A DNA stretch of 64,000 nucleotides, from positions 56,394 through 120,393 of the forward strand of contig JAKOGH010000861.1 of NCBI GenBank assembly GCA_024811115.1. The letters are read 5' to 3'. Shown piece by piece: positions 33,951 through 45,984 of this stretch. Each line of letters begins with the position of its first letter. Position 1 is the first letter of the stretch. The notes below the pieces were generated by a model. That model did not search any database. It saw nothing but the letters and a program-made list of their open reading frames with translations, and was not told the origin of the DNA. The position numbers and the translations under genes are program-made. The stretch comes from Terana coerulea. Lineage: Eukaryota; Basidiomycota; Agaricomycetes; Polyporales; Phanerochaetaceae.

Positions 33951-34228
33951 GCGCGGCGAGGCTCGAGGTGTCGTGGTAGTCGACAACAAGTAGAGCAGGC
34001 GGCGCTTACCGGTCCCCGGTTTCACCACGTGGCAAAATTCCTTCAAAATGCAGAGGTTTATTGGAGGTTTAAGTTGATTATTGCTTGTGCGAGCCACCGC
34101 ATAGGTGCTAGAGTATGTTCGACATGGTCTCAATAAGGCGATACGATATGGAAGCCCAAAATTTCTAATCTAGGAGGTCCACGCGGAATGCCGCAGCAAG
34201 TCGAGTTCTATGAGAAGCTGGTATTCCC

Positions 34229-35787
34229 TCAGAACCGCTTCATCGCCCAAGCGAAACACCAGCGGGCGTGGACACGGACTTTCAGACCTCGAATCTCAGC
34301 AGATGCCTCGCGTACCATCTCTTCAACGCTTTCCTTGGTATACCCGTCACTGGAGTCACGCCATCAGTCGTTGTCCTGAGAGAAAGGATGAGAGTTCCAA
34401 ACCTCAATAGCAAAGGCGACAACCCAGAGATAAATGATAGGGTATTGCTTCGCATCATTTCAGCTAGCAGCTTCTCCTTTTGGTTCCCTATATGCATGTA
34501 AGCACTGAGGTCTCACCGCACGGACCAATGGAGATATCCGTACCATAGATCCACGGCCCGATGGGTATGAAAACCTTATCCCACCCGACGTCGGTGAGCG
34601 AATTAACCGATCTCAGCCAAGTGGGGCTCATGGAGGGCGAGTCTATGCTCCCGCCTTTTGTCTTCATGGCGTTATAGGCAGCGAAAAAGAACCGATGTAT
34701 CCAGCAGGATTTTGCTGCGGAGAACTGTAGGGGTTGCCTGGCTTCGTCATACAATTGCATGTCACCGTCGCCCAAAATGATAGCGCCGCCGGGTCGCAAA
34801 GTCTGGGCGAGGTCATTCAAGAATGCCGGAAAGTCACGGATCTGATGAGGAGGTCAGTGGTGGGATCTAGAGTCTGTGTACGAGAACGGTACGGGTACTC
34901 ACACCTCCGCAGACAGCCCTCGCGTGCACCATATCGAAGCTCTCTCTAAAATGGGGGAAGCCGAGATTGGCCTATGAAAGTGTCAGATACGGTGGAACCC
35001 TTCCATATGGGCAAGGCTGGCCGTGCGTACGTCGTCTATCTCGAATCTGCATGCCGAGACCTTAGAAAAGTCCATAGTAGCCGTAGCGCGAGAACTCACC
35101 GGCAATTCTCGGGACATTCTCTTAATTTTCTTTTTAGGCTTACAGCATCTAGAGATGGAAATAATGACCCACCGCTGCACCTTTGGCGGAACGAGATCGA
35201 CCCCAACGACATCGCAGTGAGGAAATTCCCTCGCCATATCTATAGCCCTGCACATAATAATTTGAGCCATAGCCCTCACCTGCCACATGAGGGAAAGACA
35301 GGGCATACCAGCTTCCACTTCCAGTCCCTACATCCAACACTGACGGCCTCCTGTCAAGTCTGCGCCGTAGTGCCCATTGGACCAGCGGGGCAGCAGGGTA
35401 CAGTGCACCAGCGGCGATTGTGTATATTTGGTGTTGGAGATCCAAGCGTCGATGCTCTTCATTGTCCTGAGAGGGTGTCAGATGGGGTGACAGCGATGCA
35501 GCGTATATATACCAAGAGCTTACAGCTGGCAAAAAATATGTCTGTGAAGGTGTTGAATTTAAGGCATCATCTTCCGTACGAACACATGACTTACATCGCT
35601 CTGACTGTTGAGTGTTCTGCCATAGAGCTCTCTGAGCTATCGAAGATGATGAGCGAGAGTGGCTGAGGTAATGATGGAAAATACTACTCACTATGTGTTG
35701 CTCGTCCACAGAAGATCTAAAAGAGTATAGAGAGGGAGCTGGGCTAGCTGAACGTCCGTCGGAAAAGCAGTCGTCTATGTCTTCCAT
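34229..35787 (-). CDS. SAM-dependent class I methyltransferase
   Basis: Multi-exon gene reading MEDIDDCFSDGRSASP at the start. It then gives a helical segment DNEEHRRLDLQHQIY and the SAM-binding motif I VLDVGTGSGSW spliced to AIDMAREFPHCDVVGVDLVPP. Later come FRESFDMVHARAV and the motif LRPGGAIILGDGD, and it ends ARWCFAWAMKRF with TGA at 34229-34231. This layout matches the large basidiomycete family of LaeA/TAM-like methyltransferases with unknown substrates. The last intron joins SPLLLS to DGYTKESVEEMV. The exact borders of the intron between SER and LPADNEEH remain unclear. It is divergent from UBC9, with about 830 bp between the two start codons. Confidence 0.82.
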
Positions 35788-36621
35788 GTTCAAGTGGTGA
35801 GTTTTGACTGACCGGCCATGCCAACGAGGCACGTTATATATTACCTGTGACCGAAAGAGGATAGCGCTTCGGTAAATCGCTGAGTCGCAAGAGTAACTCT
35901 CGGTTGCTTTCCACCTGCACCTACATAACCATGTTAGCAACATGACGGAACGGAAGTGGGGTCTGTCCGCGCGAGCACGAGCACATCGAGGGAAATGAGA
36001 AGAGCTTCCACGGACTTTACGGTATGTTTGCTGCTCCATGCGGCGCCTCACTTCTACGGGTGTTTTCTGAGTACCACAGCTCGCAGTTGGATACTATGGA
36101 CGAGGGTGAACGATAAGGAGCAGGACGCAGGCCGAGATTCTAACGGCAGCGTCAAAGCATGATTTCATCGTGCATTTCTGTCACAAGATCTGGCAATCTC
36201 AGACAATGGCTTCTCGCAATTACGAATAGATGCACCAACTTGCCAGCAGATTGTCTGAGTCGCACGACAGCGAACGGGTTCCATGCGTTCTCGGCGGCCC
36301 ACCCCAGAGCGTCCGACGATGACAGGACGTCCCAGGGTCGGGCGGGTTACGGCCGAAAAGGTGTAGCTGACCGTGGACTATGGACTTGAGCACATCCCGT
36401 CGTTCAGCGGTACTATTTCCAGCTCAATAGGCTGGTGTGAGTGAGGATTGACATGGGGTGCGGAGTCAATTTGACTAGCTTCAAGTTCAGACATGCCATC
36501 ACCGCAGTTGCCCAATCAGGATCTCGGTGTACAACCCAATTGACTAGACGCCCATCTACCGAGCCTCTTGCCAGTGTTCCACGCACTCGACCTTGTCTTC
36601 GTCTCACACCACCACCTCGCG
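35788..36621. other. Divergent intergenic region (methyltransferase / UBC9)
   Basis: Contains the promoters of the two divergent genes. Frames here are short and unsupported. Confidence 0.4.
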
Positions 36622-37487
36622 ATGTCTGGAATCTGCAGGGCTCGTCTCGCTGAAGAGCGAAAGCAGTGGCGAAAGGATCATCCTTTTGTACGTACTCCTC
36701 GAGACCACATGCATCCACAGTGTTCTAAGGTAAATGTTCCTAGGGATTCTACGCAAAACCGACCAAGGCTGCGGACGGCTCTATGAATCTACTAGAATGG
36801 GAGGTCGGTATCCCAGGAAAGCAAGGAGTGCGTGCCCTTTCGAAGTCCCGCATTCACCTTGGCGCGTAGTATTAACGCATGGGTACACAGACGGCATGGG
36901 AAGGTGGTGTCTATAAGCTCATGATGACATTCCCTGAAGGTCCGTGGCTGCACTGCCTCGACATATGGCCCTCCTGAGAGTCTCTCTTGTACACAGACTA
37001 CCCTTCAAAGCCCCCAAAATGTGAGTCAGCACACTGCTGCCGGGATGCTGCGCGAATGCTCATCCACTCCAGGCAAATTCTCGCCGCCTCTGTTCCACCC
37101 CAACGTGTACCCATCTGGCACTGTGTGCTTATCCATCCTCGATGAGGAGAAGTCCTGGAAACCGGCAATAACCATCAAACAGGTACGTCCGCACGCGTTC
37201 AGACTCCCACTCCCAAGCTCATGCTGCCAAGGTACTTCTCGGCATCCAAGAACTCCTCAATGACCCCAATGTCAACGATCCGGCGCAAAGTGACGCATAT
37301 ACCATGTTCAAGTACGTGCCCCGGTCTCTTTCCTCTGCCCCTGATCGAACTCACGGCCGATCGCACCCAGGAACGACAAGGTTGCTTACGAGTATGTGAA
37401 CATGGCTGTCCTGCTTCCTGCTGCGCCGCTGAATTTGAATACAGGCGTCGTATCCGCCAACAGGCACGAGAGAATATCCCGAAGTAA
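36622..37487 (+). CDS. UBC9: SUMO-conjugating enzyme E2 UBC9
   Basis: E2 enzyme that receives SUMO from the Aos1-Uba2 E1 and passes it to lysines of nuclear proteins. Eight exons (36622-36687, 36744-36827, 36891-36939, 36997-37020, 37073-37182, 37232-37311, 37371-37391, 37445-37487) give 158 residues, the family's usual length. Landmarks are [48 protein letters not shown], the HPN motif in [16 protein letters not shown] with the catalytic cysteine, [17 protein letters not shown], and the end QARENIPK. All introns are GT-AG and no frame problem is seen. It is convergent with SNU13, with about 220 bp between stop codons. Confidence 0.96.
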
Positions 37488-37708
37488 GGTCGAGCACCAC
37501 TTGTTCGAGTCTTCTTCGCTCTCTGTACGCATGGTTATGCTCCTCGATCTGTTGCTCTGACACCCGTTGTAGATTATTCTATCGCTCGATATCCTTTATG
37601 GCTATTCGCTCTCATTCATGTCGCGACGTTTTTTGTAATATGGGCTTACATCTCCCGACTGTTGAATTTACGGGGCCAATGTCATGGGAATGTACACTGA
37701 AGGACACT

Positions 37709-38273
37709 CTAGACCATGAGCTTGTCAATGGCCCGCTTGATGTTCTGGATGAGACTGGAAAGCTCCTTATTCTCGTTGGTGGTGACACTGGCGGCAATAA
37801 CAGGACGGAGACACCGCAAGCCCTGCCGAGGGCGGCCTTGGAAGCAACGAAGACGTACGACACGTTCTATACGCGGGTCAGTCGCCGAGTACTGAAATGA
37901 ACGCCAAAGACATACCTTCTCCTCGCAGAGAAGGGGGGAGATGAAGCAGGATCTCAAGAGGTTCGGTATCCGCGGTCAGAATGATAATTTCTGCGATACC
38001 ACGGTTCAAGGTCTTGGTAGCTAATTTTATCATGAGGTTAACGTCCACTCCGAACGAGAATGACCGTAATGAGCACACCTTCATTGGCTCCCTTCTTCAG
38101 TTGCTTGTACTGGGTGGCCTTCTCGACGAGATCAAGGATCTAAAAGTAGGTGTACACAGCCAGGTGAGCCGTTCTGAGAGCTTTCTCGGGAGCACACTGG
38201 AAAAACATGCCTGGTCGTTCAGGTCAGCGGGAGCGAGGGGCCACGCCTTAGCACGAGATGCAGGGTCAGACAT
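37709..38273 (-). CDS. SNU13: SNU13 (NHP2L1/15.5K), snoRNP and U4 snRNP protein
   Basis: L7Ae-family protein that binds kink-turns in U4 snRNA and box C/D snoRNAs. Exons 38211-38273, 38079-38139, 37916-38020 and 37709-37866 read MSDPASRAKAWPLAPADL, YKQLKKGANEATKTLNRGI, EPLEILLHLP, ALGRACGVS and RPVIAASVTTNE, and end AIDKLMV. The corrected length is 128 residues, the same as human 15.5K. Two single-base changes break the frame. A C6 run at 37933-37938, where five C restore LPLLCEEK, is one. A missing C at 37807-37808 between GVS and RPVIAAS is the other. They cancel over a short stretch only, so as written the protein would be truncated. The first intron (38140-38210) has a GC donor. An essential single-copy gene is unlikely to carry both, so assembly error is favoured. 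Confidence 0.9.
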
Positions 38274-38972
38274 TGTGTGTTTTTACGACCTCACGGTTGA
38301 AGATCCTTGGTCGAGAGTGGTCAGTTGACGGCTCGGGTGAGCAGGATGGATGAGCTGAAGAAAGCAGCGCGCTCCAGGAAGTTTGACCGGTTCGCTCGTC
38401 GGCGGAACCCAGATTTAGATCACTCGGCATCTCGGCTCACTCGAAATAATCGAACCGGCTCCCGCCTTCCACCTTGCGATTTTGCGGGTTGATCTCTGCA
38501 CTTACTGCCTTCATTACACAATAGGTCGAAGGCTCAGCATGTATACGTGTGTTTAAAATGCTATGTGAATACCTGCGTATCTACTTACCGTCCTCTCACA
38601 GCAATGATTAACGTTTCGTCGTCATGATATCGCTTTTGCAGACCGCCTGCAGTGGAATAACCGCGGGTCAAGTTGCTGTTGCCGTGTTTGCAAAGCGAGA
38701 TTTTCGTCTACCTCATTGTTTCTCATATGTAGCGCGCGAAAGCAGCCGTTCCATCAACGGAGGCATTGTTGGCGGTGCCCCACACTCGAAGCAGGGTGCG
38801 GCCCTATCGCTTGAATAGCGGTAGAAGTCCAGGTGAATTCTCGCTAACACGCTTCGGCTCGTCGAAGGGCACAGTTTGCAAGAGCACGGAGTAGGTATAA
38901 AACAGCCCCTTTATCTAGTGTATGGGCTGCAGACCCGCCTATATCGTCCTCAGGGCTGTGAAATCCGTCAAA
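38274..38972. other. Divergent intergenic region (SNU13 / AA8-CBM1)
   Basis: Promoter region shared by two divergent genes. Short frames such as the one at 38307-38492 show no recognisable domain. A TATA-like stretch (GGTATAAAAC, about 38893-38902) lies about 70 bp before the AA8-CBM1 start codon. Confidence 0.4.
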
Positions 38973-40142
38973 ATGGCCACCCTCAAGATGCTTTTGGCTA
39001 CGCTCATCAGCGTCGCAGTAGGTGAGTACATAATGACCAAGGGCATAATATTTTGGACTAAATGACTGCATGTATAGCTGCAGCGCAGTCCAGCACTCAA
39101 TTCTGTGACTCTTCGAGCGGCATATGCTTCCAAGGGTACACAGTATGTCATGCTATTGTATGCATATCCCTCCCCTATAACTCATGGGCTTTTAGGACCC
39201 TGACTTGGACGTTACTATTGGCTTCGTCCTGCCGCCTTTAACAACGCCACCATCCAATGAATTCATTGTCCAATTGGTTGCACCCGTCAGCAATGGCTAC
39301 ACGGGTCTCAGCGTCGGCGGAACTATGGCAGACAGTCTACTCTTTACGGCATGGCCGTTCAACAGCAAAATTGAGCTGGCCCCGCGCTGGTCCTCGTGAG
39401 TTGTCTGTATAGTTAGGATGGGGGCTGATCTCGCTGAACGTTACCGCACTACAGCGGCTATGTCTTACCGACGGTCTACTCCGGCCCTACCATTACCTTG
39501 CTCCCCAGCTCAACCATCAACAGTACTCACATCAAGGCTACTTTCCGGTGCCAGGTAAAGCCAATCTTAATCCCATTCAACACGACCGACGCTGATTTGT
39601 CGTAGAACTGCACTACCTGGGAAGGCGGCTCCCTTGGAAATGGTGATTTGACATCCTTCGGAGTCGTTGCCTATGTAGTTGCCACGACTAGCGGTCCTGA
39701 AGACCCTTCGGACCCTGGATCGGTTATCCAAGAACACGACGACTTCAACTTCTTCGGGCTCGATCTCTCGTCTGCTCACTCTAACTCGTACAGCTCCTAC
39801 ATTGGCGGCAGCGTGACTACCTCTGCACCCGCATCGAGCCACACCTCAAGCGCAAGCCACACCAGCAGCTCGTCCAGTGTTGTCTCGACAAGCTCTTCGG
39901 CTCCTACGGCAGTTCAGACTCAGGTACGCTCTTCTAAAATCCTTTCCATGTTGGATATAGCTAACATGTCTTATGTAGTGGGGTCAAGTCAGTATCTCTT
40001 TCACTTCTACTTGTTTTGGTCTGAATACTGACTTTACGTCCATCAGTGCGGTGGCACTGGCTACACTGGTCCTACCGTCTGCGCTTCGGGTCTCAAATGT
40101 GTTGCAGTGTCTCCGCCGTACTACTCTCAGTGCCAGTCGTAG
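38973..40142 (+). CDS. Secreted AA8 cytochrome b domain protein with C-terminal CBM1
   Basis: Seven exons (38973-39021, 39078-39142, 39196-39395, 39455-39554, 39606-39923, 39979-39987, 40047-40142) give 278 residues. A signal peptide ([20 protein letters not shown]) precedes an AA8 domain like the cytochrome of cellobiose dehydrogenase. Recognisable segments include [15 protein letters not shown], a GGTMADSLL segment with the expected heme-ligand Met, FRCQNCTTW, and [13 protein letters not shown] with the expected heme-ligand His. A Ser/Thr-rich linker follows, then a family 1 cellulose-binding module ([15 protein letters not shown]...YYSQC). The flavin dehydrogenase domain is absent, so this is the stand-alone CBM1-cytochrome architecture known from wood-rot fungi. 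A role in passing electrons at the cellulose surface, for example to LPMOs, is inferred. Exon 6 is only 9 bp and encodes Trp-Gly-Gln. Confidence 0.92.
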
Positions 40143-40379
40143 AATCTTGTCTTATGAAATGCCGTCCTGTATGGATCTTGCAGTACTTATCAATGTTATT
40201 CGAACCAAAACACCTGCCTGATTTGCAGAGCGCTACGTAAGATGCATGCTTACTATTCTGGGCCTACCCCGCCCCCGGACTGCCGCGTCTCTCGTCCAAC
40301 GCTCATGCACTGAGCCCCGAGCACTGAGGCTGTCTCTCGCTCTCATGCCTCTGCTATTATCCACGACCTGCCATCGACT

Positions 40380-41859
40380 ATGCTGACTCCTGTTCTTGCC
40401 ATACTGTCCTATACATGCTGTGTCACTGCTATCGCCGTCGGCCTCGAGCGTAACTTGATCACCTTTACTTCCGCTCAGGAGTACTCATTACCGGAGGGTT
40501 TTGAGGTCGACCTGACGGGCGATGGAGGACAAGTTCTACTAAGGACCTTACCGGCAGTGAGCTCCGCCCTCGACACGAATACTACACCGACCGGACTTGC
40601 CGTCCTCGCAAAGCCTACGACCGTATGGCGACCTCGAGACTCCAACGCCCTCCAGCGGGCCCGCTTGCGATCTCTGCATCTCGCGGAGAGCGAGTCTATT
40701 GAGTGGGAAGAACTGGAAGTGCTTGCGCCGGACGTGTCAGATAGGCACACTCTGGCACAACTGGCTCGTATGACGGGCAACGCTTATGCACTTCCAGGCA
40801 ATAAGAATTGGTACGATATTGACAACACCTGGAACACGGTGAGCCCTCTATTAGTTGTTTTGACTGCTTCTGCGTAACTCAACCTGATCGACCACAGAGT
40901 TATCCATTTGGCTGGGAAGACCCCGCAGATGGCTTTCGCGGGCACGTCTTCGTATCACCAGACAACTCAACCGTCATACTCAGTATCAAGGGCACAACGC
41001 TCAATGGTCCGACGTCAAAGAAGGACAAGTTCAATGACAACCTGCTCTTCTCCTGCTGCTGCGCCCGTGTAGACATATCCTGGGTGTTCAAACAAGTATG
41101 TGACTGTTATGACAAGCACTGGAGGTGCGATAGCACATGCTTGAGCAATGCACTCATCGAGGACAGCCTGTTTTACAACATCGGAGTGGTAAGCTTATGT
41201 ACAAACAGGCATATACTTGATGCTTACATTTTTGTCGTATGCAGAACCTCGTCAATAACCTCACCGCAACGTATCCTATGTCTACGATTTGGCTCGTCGG
41301 CCATTCTCTGGGCGGTGCACTTGCCTCTCTCCTAGGCACAACATTCGGCCTGCCCGCCGTCGCTTTCGAAGCCCCTGGCGAACGCCTCGCTGCGAAGCGC
41401 CTTCATCTGCCCCTACCTCCTGCAGATCCCCAGTCTGTCTCATCTCTGCCCGCAGCACCCGTCACCCATGTATACCACACTGCCGACCCTATCCCTCAGG
41501 GCGTGTGCACGGGGATAGGCAGTGCCTGCGCATCGGCAGGATATGCCCTCGAGACGCACTGCCACTTAGGAAAGTCGATTGTATATGACACCGTGATGAA
41601 GTTGGGATGGAAAGTTGATGTGCAGACCCATCCTATTCGACGGGTGATCACTCAGGTAGTGGAACGGATATGGGAGATTGGGCACGGATGGGAAGTGGAC
41701 GAGAGAGGCAGTATACGAGACGTGCCGAAGGCAAAGTATGAGGAGGATTGTATCGTAAGTCTGCTTCGTTCGGTGGGCTCATCTGAAGTTCTAACGGTGC
41801 GCCACACTCAGGATTGCTTCAAGTGGAAGTTCGGGGAGTTTAAGAAGAAGGATTTCTGA
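40380..41859 (+). CDS. ATG15: Autophagic-body lipase ATG15
   Basis: Vacuolar phospholipase/lipase that breaks down autophagic-body membranes. Exons 40380-40838, 40898-41188, 41245-41754 and 41812-41859 give 435 residues. An N-terminal hydrophobic anchor (MLTPVLAILSYTCCVTAIAV) is followed by SYPFGWEDPADGFRGHVFVS, NDNLLFSCCCARVD and CDCYDKHWRCDSTC. The nucleophile elbow GHSLGGALASLLG has Ser271 as catalytic residue. Next come VAFEAPGERLAAKRL, THVYHTADPIPQG with the likely acidic residue, CHLGKSI with the likely His, and the DCFKWKFGEF tail. This order is specific for Atg15 among class 3 lipases. All introns are GT-AG and the frame is intact. It is convergent with the guanine deaminase gene. Confidence 0.95.
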
Positions 41860-42007
41860 TCGTGTGGCACCGTTATACCCTCATTCATTGTACCATCTAG
41901 ATGTAAATGTCCGTCCATGCTTGCGTTCCACTGTATTTACTATGTACCCGTGATGTAACTAACCTATCCAAGCCCCGTGTTGTGTACTACAGCCCATTCT
42001 TGCGCTG

Positions 42008-43868
42008 TCAAGCACGTAACTCCTTCCCACCGACCAGCTTGCCTTGCACGTAAACCCTCCTGATGTTCCTATCGTCTCCGCAAAACAAGAATCTCTCGAG
42101 CATCGCCTCCAACTCCGCCTTCCTCTTCTCTTCATCTGTCTGTGCCCCAGCACCTCTAACAATCCCAAGCTCGGCGTCAAGATCAGTACCCCAGACGTTG
42201 GGGTTGGCGGTGTCGTCGCGCACGCTGACTACGAGGGCGTCGAACGCCTTGCCCGCGTCGAGGGAACCGGTGCGTGAGGAGATGTTACAGACGTCGGCGC
42301 CGCCTTGCGTCGCGATGTACAGCAGGGTTGGGATCGAGAGCTGGCGGGACGCGAAGCTCCCCGGAGCCGGTGTCGGCGCAGGAGTGGAAGACGGCGTCGC
42401 AGATGGGGAATAAGCAGGTCCGAAGTGGTGCAGAGTGACGAGCTTAGATGCGACGCTGGCGTGTTGTATCGCCGTGAGTATCGATATGGAGAAGCCACCG
42501 GAGACATCTGTGCCTAGACCGACCTGAGGCAACGACTTAGCTTCTGTGCAGATATCGGACAAAATAAGCAAAGGGACATACCTTAATCCCCCTATCGAGG
42601 AGCACACCAATCTTTGGACATCCACTTCTCAGGTTGAAATTGCTGGTTGGGCAATGGCTTACGCCCGCTCGTCTCTTCGCAATCAATTCGATTTCCTCCT
42701 CTTCCAAGTGCACTGCATGCGCCAGCACAGTGTTCTCTCTCAGCAACCCATAGGCGTCGTATACACCCGCATAGGTTGTCTCCCCTCGTTTCTCCCCGTT
42801 CTGTAATCTAGGTAGTACATCCGGTGGGAACAGCTCCTTCGTGAACTTGACTTCGCTCGTGTTTTCTGACACGTGCGTTTGGATTGTCAAGCTCGGGTCG
42901 GATTTGGCAATCTCTGCGAGGGAAGAGAAGAGCTGCGGAGTGCAGGTAATGGCAAACCGGGGTGTCAAAATAGGTTGCACGAGCGCGGATTGCGGGTGGC
43001 CGGTGAGCGACCGAATGTACGAGATTAGCGAGAGTGTATCGTCAGCGGAAGCCTTTGGTGAAGCTTCAACATAGTAATCGGGCGAGTGTCTATCCATGTT
43101 GCATTTCTGGTGAAAGCGTTAGCGCGGAGTTCAGAGACAGGTCTACGGCTGCAGGCGTACCCCAACAAATGCACGTTGACCTGAGTAGAGCGGTCAGCGA
43201 CTACCTGGCTGAAGTTGAGTAGAGGACATACCTGCTGTGTGCACTAGTTCTGCTAGGACCTTCCCTGCCCCTAGGTGTAGCGACGCGAAGTAGCAACATG
43301 TTGTGGTCTGGCGATGAAATTTCAGGTCGTGTGAGCAGAGGCCTTGCGAGTCTGTGCTCACCCCTGCATCTATAATTCTCCGTACAACCTTAGAATATAC
43401 GCGCTTTGCAAATGCGTCGTCCGCGAACTTTGCTTCCAAAGGGAAAGTATAATGTGCAAGCCAGTCTAAAAGCTCGTGTTCCTGCCCACTGTAAAGCAGC
43501 CGGGTTTAGGGGCCGTGGCTAGCAGTAGCATTATATTAATACCTTCCAGCATTCGGTACCTGGCAAGGATGCTACACACGCTTTGGTAAGCCATCATCCA
43601 GCCAACGCAACAGTGAACTTACCAGGTGCGTGTCAATGAAGCCGGGCATTAGAAACTCACCATGCTTCAGCTCGACGACCTCAACGCCCTGCACATCGAC
43701 CAGGCCGTGCTTCGCGAGTAAATCCTGGAAAGCACTGTCCGGCACGTCGTGCTCGACCCACTCGATGTTTCCGGTAGACTTCGACACACAGACCACTGCT
43801 TGGGGGGCTGCAGTGAGCGTCGTCAGAGACGTCGGAGTAATGAGTGCGCCGTAGAATATGGTCGACAT
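42008..43868 (-). CDS. GUD1: Guanine deaminase
   Basis: Zinc amidohydrolase converting guanine to xanthine and ammonia. From the ATG at 43868 it reads MSTIFYGALITPTSL, then PGFIDTHL/HPCQVPNAG, where the metal-binding His-x-His spans an intron. Next are ELLDWLAHYTFPLEAKF, NMDRHSPDYYVEAS, LTIQTHVSENTSEV, VLAHAVHL, GVSHCPTSNFNL, and GLGTDVSGG with the metal-binding Asp; these are the conserved order of blocks in GDA. The TDVSGG block follows a 59-bp GT-AG intron. The C-terminal part contains a proline/alanine-rich insertion (ATPSSTPAPTPAPG), unusual but in frame. It ends KLVGGKELRA with the stop codon at 42008-42010. Its start lies about 590 bp from the divergent PRE2 start. Confidence 0.92.
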
Positions 43869-44455
43869 GATCGTTGAGTATGTTGAGCAAGAGAACTATG
43901 GCGACGTGGACTGAGTCAAGAAGATGATAACACCAAGAGGTCCTGGAAGGAGATAAGTAGCGGGCGGGCGGACGACCGACCACGAGGATCTTCGTTCGCC
44001 TAAACCTCACTAGGCGGCGTTTCGATCATACCAAGCCTTCTCGGACAAATAGCTTGACATACGCCGGAATGCAGCAGGTCAGAGCAGTGGTGTGAAACCA
44101 GCTGGTTGACCGTTTCGCCGAGTCAGTGGATTTTTGGAAATCCAGTGGATATCCATTGGCCGTACGCCGAGTATAGCCAGACCATGGCAGCAAAATGGAT
44201 AAACACTGGCTGTGATGGATATACAGCGGCTTTCACATCATTGGGTCAGAGAGCATGGCAGGACGCCGCCGCACGCGGGACAGTGTGGGTAGAAAGCAAG
44301 CATGAATTTATTGCCCGGATTTCCTCGTGAATTTCCCTGCATTTAAAGCGCGCTTATGCCACGTGCGCTCATTCAGTACCGCGAACGCGTCGGCCGCGTC
44401 ACCTTGCACTCAGTCTACCACAACATCCCCATTTCCCTCGATCTATATCTGCAGT
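43869..44455. other. Divergent intergenic region (guanine deaminase / PRE2)
   Basis: Promoters of two divergent genes. The frame at 44106-44330 has no recognisable domain and I leave it out as a gene. Confidence 0.4.
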
Positions 44456-45707
44456 ATGAACTCATTCGCAGAGAGATTCTCTACAACAAGCTTTGAAGCC
44501 GAAATTAAGAAAGCCAAGGACACCTTCGGTGAAGATGGCGACGATGTAATGTGGGGATCTGAGGGTTTTGGCAACCTCGCACACGGTGTACCGAGGTTCA
44601 ATGTGCCAGCAGTTCCGGACGTGCGTTATGCAAGCTACTTCTGCAAACTAGTAGCTGATATCTCAGTTCAGCCATCTGCGTTCCTGCAAATGCATACAGA
44701 TGACTTTGCAGACCCGTCTTGCAGGATCAAAATCAAGCATGGAACCACAACGCTTGCTTTCCGCTACAAGGGAGGCGTCATTGTCGCCGTCGACTCTCGT
44801 GCCACCGCTGGTAGCTATGTTGGTATGTAATCATTTCATATCAATGTTAGATATACACTTATGCGTGTGTAGCCTCTGGAACCGTCAAGAAGGTCATCGA
44901 GATCAACCCGTACCTGCTGGGAACCATGGCTGGTGGTGCCGGTATGTTGAAAGGTTAATTGACCGCTATACATACTGACTCACGCGTCTACTTAGCCGAC
45001 TGCCAGTACTGGGAAACATACCTCGGCATGCAATGCCGGCTACATGAGCTGCGAGAGAAGGAGCGCATCTCTGTCGCTGCAGCAAGCAAGTACCTCAGCA
45101 ACCTTGTGTACAGCTACAAGGGGATGGGTCTGAGCATGGTGCGCTCTAATCTTCATTCAGAGCTGTTTTGAAGCTGATACGGCTCATTTCACAGGGAACG
45201 ATGATCTGTGGTTGGGACAAGACGGTGTGTAACGCCACACTCATCATATATTGCAGCCTAATATTTGTTTGTGCGTCAGGGTCCCGCCGTGTACTACGTT
45301 GACTCCGACGGTACCCGGTTGAAGGGCGATTTGTTTTCTGTGGGATCTGGTAGTACTTTCGCATACGGTGTTCTGGACCAAGGCTACCACTGGGATCTGA
45401 CGGACGAGGAGGCCATCGAGCTCGGACGCCGAAGTATCTATGCCGCTGGCCACCGAGACGCGTTCTCAGGTAACACTATCAATGTGTTTCACGTCCAGGA
45501 AGATGGATGGAAGTTCATCGGTACGCCTTACATATTATTGAGTGTACTTACTAGGTTTGACCATCGACCGTTACAGGCAACTACGACGTGTCGAAGATGC
45601 ATTACGATGGCCCAGACAACCGTGGCGGATACGGATACGAGCTCCGTGTCGAAGGAAAGTCCTCAGCCAACCCACCACCCGCTCAGGCCGTTGCCGCGGA
45701 GGCATAA
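44456..45707 (+). CDS. PRE2: 20S proteasome subunit beta5 (PRE2), chymotrypsin-like
   Basis: Catalytic beta5 subunit of the 20S core. Seven exons (44456-44620, 44672-44822, 44873-44941, 44996-45138, 45195-45224, 45280-45520, 45577-45707) give 309 residues. A propeptide of about 79 residues ends at HG, and the mature N-terminal nucleophile is Thr80 in [12 protein letters not shown]. It is followed by [88 protein letters not shown] and [13 protein letters not shown]. All are beta5 hallmarks. A Pro/Ala-rich tail ([14 protein letters not shown]) extends the C-terminus slightly. All introns are GT-AG. Confidence 0.96.
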
Positions 45708-45984
45708 TGTCCTTGTAGATGATGTATCACTCTTATTGTATCTGTACGCTCTTGTGAATGTGGATTTGAGGTTACGGACAATGCGTTTGACTGCTCAAGC
45801 TGCACCAGCTCGCCCCCGCGCAAAGTCTGGTGTGATTTGTGTGTGATGCAGATGTAGCCGGAGAGTCTGATGTCATAATGTACACTTGGGCCGAATAAGC
45901 GCCTCATATACTGTGCGCACCTTGACCGCGACCACCACGCCTTTGGTGACCGGTGAGGACCGAGACAGGTCGTCGCACGCAACG

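Noticed and set aside
44106..44330. 74-codon ORF upstream of PRE2
   Set aside because: Short, no recognisable motif, and it lies in the shared promoter region of two divergent genes.
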